Shown here one piece after another: positions 60,570 to 64,000 of a DNA stretch of 64,000 nt; within the stretch, counting starts at the first letter, position 1, and each line of letters begins with the position of its first letter. The DNA is taken from contig CM051519.1 in assembly GCA_028015205.1 (NCBI GenBank), positions 91,905,539-91,969,538 of the forward strand. Direction: 5' to 3'. The translations under genes and the position numbers were made by a program. The notes beneath the pieces were generated by a model. It was given only the letters and a program-made list of their open reading frames with translations, did not search any database and had not been told where the DNA came from. Origin of the DNA: Mytilisepta virgata. Its lineage: Eukaryota > Mollusca > Bivalvia > Mytilida > Mytilidae.

Positions 60570-60925
60570 GATGGATGGATGAATTATTGTTTAACGTCCA
60601 GTGGCAACCAGGTGCATATCAGGACGAGAACATGTTGATATGATAATGAATATGATCCCTGCTTTGTACTAGACCGACACGCTAAGTCGGATTTTTAATG
60701 TGCTAGCCCACGAGGTAACTGTCCGCAGGAAGACATATAACCTCACTCGGACACATTATACCGACTCCGAGCCGACCAGTCTTTGCTCTTACTCCTAGAT
60801 GCCGCGTGCTTGGCGGAGAAGCAGCAAATACCAATTTTAATGTCTTTGGTTTGACCCGGCCGGGGATCGAACCCCCGACCTTCCGCACTCGGGGCGAGCA
60901 GCTACCACGAGACCACCGAGCCGTC
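60570..60925 (-). mobile_element. tRNA-derived SINE with 12-bp target-site duplication
   Basis: Read on the - strand, the head starts 'cgacggctcggtggtctcgt' (box A region), followed by box B 'ggttcgatcccc' near 60852-60866: an RNA polymerase III promoter as in tRNA genes. The body is about 356 bp and the tail (left end on +) is a short ATCC repeat. It is flanked by perfect direct repeats 'gttaaaaaaatg' (60558-60569 and 60926-60937). Units 1 and 2 have the empty site 'gacttgttaaaa..atgaaatgcgg', proving insertion after duplication. Not a functional tRNA: there is no complete cloverleaf. Confidence 0.9.
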
Positions 60926-61725
60926 GTTAAAAAAATGAAATCCGGCTAAATGATAAATTTGAGTCCAGTGTTGTATATCATTTATAATAATGATAAATTA
61001 TAATTTTCCAACTGACACGGAAATCAATTATATCTAACTAAAATAATACAGAATAATTATAAAACCAAGTTTTCGGCCGAGAAGAACCAATGGTTTGACA
61101 GAGGGTTGCATATTGTTTTAAAAGTAGATTGCATTCGAATTATGCAACTAGGAAATATTTTAAATGGGCATAAATTTCATAAGGCATTAGGTAGTGTCCA
61201 ATATAAAAGTGGTAAGTTAATGGGATCACGTTTCTCCTTAAATTACCTGTAGTTAGAGTTACAATGAGACCGGTTTTCAAGTCATATATTATAAATAAAG
61301 AAGTCTACGTGACATTCAATTTTTTTAATCAAAAGGACAAATATTTAAGCGCAAAAATTATTTGCAAAAATGACAAAGATATATATACACAAGTTACACA
61401 TAAAAGTATGAATAAAATTATATAGAAATATACACAAGAATTAAAATTACGAAAATACAGACTTGATTACATACCTGAATGTAAATTTAAGTATTTACAT
61501 TTACTGAAAAATGTCTAAGTGGAGGAAGACTACTTACTGTTTTGTTCATTGTTCTGTCAGATGGATTGCTTTGATTGATTGGTATATCATTGTCCTTTCC
61601 TGATTTCCATTTTGTTGTTTACTTTACTCTGTATATATGTATTGTGAATAAGAACTACAAATTTTTAGGGAAGTTTTGAATTACATCATAAACCAATTAG
61701 CCTTTATACTATTATCTCCAACCAT

Positions 61726-62280
61726 GTTTTTTTAGAGACAGAGAGAGATAAATTCTCTATTTGTGAGAAGTTTTGTAGTGTCAGGGTTTTCAATCTTTAT
61801 GTTGTAATTATAAGATGAACATTATTCTATTGAAATTGCTATATTTAAGTTCATTCATTTTTCTTTACACACTTTTTTTCAAACAAAAGTACCTTTTCAT
61901 TTTTTTTCGAATTTTTTTTTTTGCTTAATAAATTGTTAAAAATTATCACCTTAAATACATGTTACACTATAACTTCCAAATAAAAACAATTTTAATTGCA
62001 ATACAAACACCAAGCCCATGGTAAGTACGTTCAAGTCTAACGCTGTCTCCGATCACTAAAATAGTCTACAATGATGTATGCATAAAAATTGCTATGAATC
62101 CTCGATTCTAAGAAAAGTTGTGTGTTTTTTTTTTTTTTTTTTTTTTTTGGGGGGGGGGGGTCCTGAAATAATTTATAACGAGTAAATATCTAAACACTCA
62201 ATAATTAGAAAATATTAGAAAAAATACAAAATACATTTTAAGTTAGATCGACAGGACGTTTACAAAATACATATTACTGT
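61726..62280. other. Intergenic region between array and GPCR gene
   Basis: AT-rich and unique in this window. It holds 'agagacagagagagata', a long T-run (about 62124-62148) followed directly by a G-run (about 62149-62160). No gene or domain is visible. Confidence 0.6.
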
Positions 62281-63399
62281 TTATTCAGACTGCTGTCGTT
62301 TAGACAATATACGCGTTATACCTTTTGGTAAATATTCCCTGAACGAATGATCATGAAACGCATATACAAATGGATTGATGATAAATAAAACAAGGTATCC
62401 ATAATTGACAAACATAAGAAGAACTCTTTCAATTCCTGGCCTCGACTTTTGCCAGAATCCTGGTTGAAATCTTTCAAACATTAGAATAATGTATTTTGGC
62501 AAAGAACAAATGACAAAAGCCATCGTGATTATCATAAACATTAATGTTAGTTTGCTTTTGATGTGCTTATTTCTTAACTGAAGTCGTGTTAATGTAAATC
62601 TTCTGTCTTTGTTATAAATGATTGTTGTGGATGCCACTGATGAAGTAGCAGATAATGTATGCCTATTTTGTTGTCTTGGAAATGTATCAATACTATCCGT
62701 TCGATACAAACCACTGTCCAGTCGCTCACTTATATTTAAAGATCGAATTGCCTTACGGGCTATTAAAATGTAAATAATTATAAATCCTACACAACAGACG
62801 GGTATGGCTATTCCTAATATAATATCGTAAATAAACGGTCCTAATCCTGGCAATGACCCACACGTATGTCCTGTAACGTTCCTGTCAGGACTGTAAACTG
62901 GTACTACTCCAGAAGATGTCAATGCCGGACTTGCCATCAGGATAGCCCAGAAATAATTGAAAGCTATTAAAAGCAATTTCTGTTTCCTCTCGATTGGTCC
63001 CTGTCCTTTACATATCTTAGCATATCTCTGAAAGGCTATTGTAACGAGTAGAAACGCGGAAACAAATATACAAGCTGAATTAATAAATTTTCCAATTTTA
63101 CACAATATGTCAGAACTGTAAATAACTGGCATGAGAGTTCTAGATAGAACAAATAGAGGACAAAAGATACTTCCTATTAAATCTGCAGTAGCAAGATAAG
63201 GAATAAAAAATTGCCCATCTTTAATCCTCTTGATCTTGTATCCATAGACGAAAATGACTGTTCCGTTTCCGAATACTCCAACAACTATTATGATTGTAAG
63301 TAGTACGTCTACACTGATGTTTAGTTCTGCAAGATAACTATTCCATTCTGTCAAATTCACATCTACTGGCTGTTGAACTGCTGTTAAGTTGAATTCCAT
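62281..63399 (-). CDS. Rhodopsin-family (class A) G-protein-coupled receptor, intronless
   Basis: 372 residues from the first in-frame ATG at 63399; the open frame continues upstream to about 63522 but without an ATG. The N-terminus has three N-glycosylation sites (Asn4, Asn15, Asn27). Seven membrane segments carry the class A landmarks: 'GVFGNGTVIF' (Asn45), 'LATADL' (Asp73), Cys100 paired with Cys180 in loop 2, 'FQRYAKIC' (QRY at 124-126 in place of DRY), Trp151, Pro200, 'CSLP' (298-301, in place of CWxP) and 'NPFVY' (342-346). The third cytoplasmic loop is long, about 80 residues, and Ser/Thr-rich. AATAAA overlaps the stop codon (62280-62285). Ligand unknown; peptide or amine orphans of this type are numerous in molluscs. 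Confidence 0.9.
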   Translation of the reverse strand: MEFNLTAVQQPVDVNLTEWNSYLAELNISVDVLLTIIIVVGVFGNGTVIFVYGYKIKRIKDGQFFIPYLATADLIGSIFCPLFVLSRTLMPVIYSSDILCKIGKFINSACIFVSAFLLVTIAFQRYAKICKGQGPIERKQKLLLIAFNYFWAILMASPALTSSGVVPVYSPDRNVTGHTCGSLPGLGPFIYDIILGIAIPVCCVGFIIIYILIARKAIRSLNISERLDSGLYRTDSIDTFPRQQNRHTLSATSSVASTTIIYNKDRRFTLTRLQLRNKHIKSKLTLMFMIITMAFVICSLPKYIILMFERFQPGFWQKSRPGIERVLLMFVNYGYLVLFIINPFVYAFHDHSFREYLPKGITRILSKRQQSE

Positions 63400-64000
63400 G
63401 TTGGTATTAGACTTTACATGTAAAATCTGAATCCGGAAATAAATTACTAATCTATGTTCTACCACCTCAGTTATGAATATTAAAACAAATTTCCTTTCCC
63501 CAGTTTCTCCATGTTGTCTCAATACATTTTCTTGAACTTTTTATGCAAAACAATCCACGGAAATTTCGTGTCATATACGTATGTTTTAATCAAAGATTGT
63601 CGTAAAATGAGAAATGTCGATATGTATTTATGTGAGGGTCATTAAATTGTCCATTTGATTATTACCTCTATAAATCACCTGTACGCGATGACAGAGACAT
63701 TACACTAAAAAACCTTTCCAGTTCCTATTCTACAAAGACACCAAATTAAAATTTCTTATGAAATACCATTTTTTGTATTCTGCAGTGGATTTTTTTCATG
63801 GCAAAAGTGAATCGTTTACAAAAGAGAAACCATATTTTAAGGTTGAAGAAAACATCTTTCTTTCCAAGAAACTAATATTAGTTCTTATAATCCATTATAA
63901 AATATGACTTTGTCTTACACGTACATGTAAAACCTAAATTCAAGACTCCACTGCTACCTCAAACCAAAGAAAACCCATTATAAATGAATTATATTGAATT
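63400..64000. other. Upstream region of the GPCR gene
   Basis: Contains the 5' leader and presumably the promoter of the receptor gene on the - strand. No TATA box in convincing position, no other ORF or repeat recognised. Confidence 0.5.

Larger units (their letters stand above)
1580..61725. repeat. Segmental tandem array, 4.4 units of ~9-15 kb carrying a C1q gene and a LINE
   Basis: Five head-to-tail copies can be aligned by eye on shared landmarks. 'tatgtatgattt' (1586) recurs at 12001, 33378, 42289 and 57570. 'cttgctttggggctg' recurs near 2133, 12450, 33825, 42736 and 58026. 'ccgagaagaaccaatg' recurs near 3770, 14400, 34800, 45038 and 61076. The LINE ORFs and the C1q exons recur once per full unit in the same order and orientation. 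Without later insertions a unit is about 8.9-10.7 kb. The interrupting insertions are the Helitron between units 2 and 3 and the elements inside units 3, 4 and 5. Unequal crossing-over is the likely mechanism (inference). Confidence 0.92.
57569..61725. repeat. Array unit 5 (partial, 5' segment only)
   Basis: It matches the 5' segments of units 1 and 2 from 'ttatgtatgat' to 'tctccaaccat' and then stops, nine bases before the position of the LINE ORF1 start codon in the other units. No LINE and no C1q exon follows. It contains three private insertions: a ~380-bp-type tandem repeat (59052-59689), a hairpin insertion (60279-60451) and a tRNA-derived SINE (60570-60925). No gene is supported; the short open frames are not conserved between units. 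Confidence 0.8.

Noticed and set aside
60850..60925. tRNA-like sequence with A and B boxes
   Set aside because: No full cloverleaf or acceptor stem; it is the head of a SINE with target-site duplications.
63400..63522. 41-residue N-terminal extension of the GPCR
   Set aside because: Begins at a TTG, not an ATG; the ATG at 63399 gives a normal glycosylated N-terminus.
1..64000. CRISPR array, operons or bacterial regulatory sites
   Set aside because: Repeats are 78-bp minisatellites and segmental copies; spliced genes, LINEs and SINE show a eukaryotic genome.

Overview
The window looks like nuclear DNA of a bivalve mollusc, most probably a mytilid mussel. It is AT-rich (AT fraction not computed). 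It has spliced genes with GT-AG introns, a tRNA-derived SINE, several non-LTR retrotransposons and a Helitron. It carries short secreted C1q-domain genes, a family greatly expanded in bivalves, and interspersed repeats I recognise as common in mussel DNA (for example 40974-41284). No bacterial features were seen. The species call is inference; no database was searched.

About 60 kb (1580-61725) is a head-to-tail segmental array. The units are U1 1580-11999, U2 12000-22690, U3 33377-42287, U4 42288-57568 and a partial U5 57569-61725. A full unit holds, in order: a non-coding 5' segment; a decayed two-ORF LINE on the + strand; a spacer; a three-exon C1q-domain gene on the - strand with a TATA box; another spacer; and a 78-bp minisatellite. 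There are therefore four C1q genes. Three (C1q-2, C1q-3, C1q-4) are intact 175-residue secreted proteins by my splicing model. C1q-1 has a 1-bp deletion that scrambles the last beta strand. U1 is a mosaic: its 5' end resembles U5, its middle U2 and its 3' third (LINE tail plus C1q gene) U4.

Younger insertions can be read against the empty sites in sister units. A 10.7-kb Helitron (22691-33376) sits exactly at the U2/U3 junction. It encodes DUF6570-like, Rep (HUH and two-Tyr), PIF1-like helicase and a C-terminal AP-endonuclease-like fragment, all broken by frameshifts and stops. It also contains an L1/Tx1-type LINE fragment, 152-bp repeats and three small exons with matching intron phases that encode an unrecognised protein. 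Other insertions are an L2/CR1-type LINE (51478-54631) in U4, a 1.76-kb element with 455-bp terminal direct repeats (43056-44811) in U4, a ~380-bp tandem repeat inserted separately in U3 and U5, a SINE with a perfect 12-bp target-site duplication in U5, and a 173-bp hairpin insertion in U5.

Right of the array is an intronless rhodopsin-family GPCR gene on the - strand (62281-63399). The left flank (1-1579) and the stretches around the GPCR hold no supported gene. The expressed content is probably the C1q cluster and the GPCR; the rest is repeats and decaying transposons.
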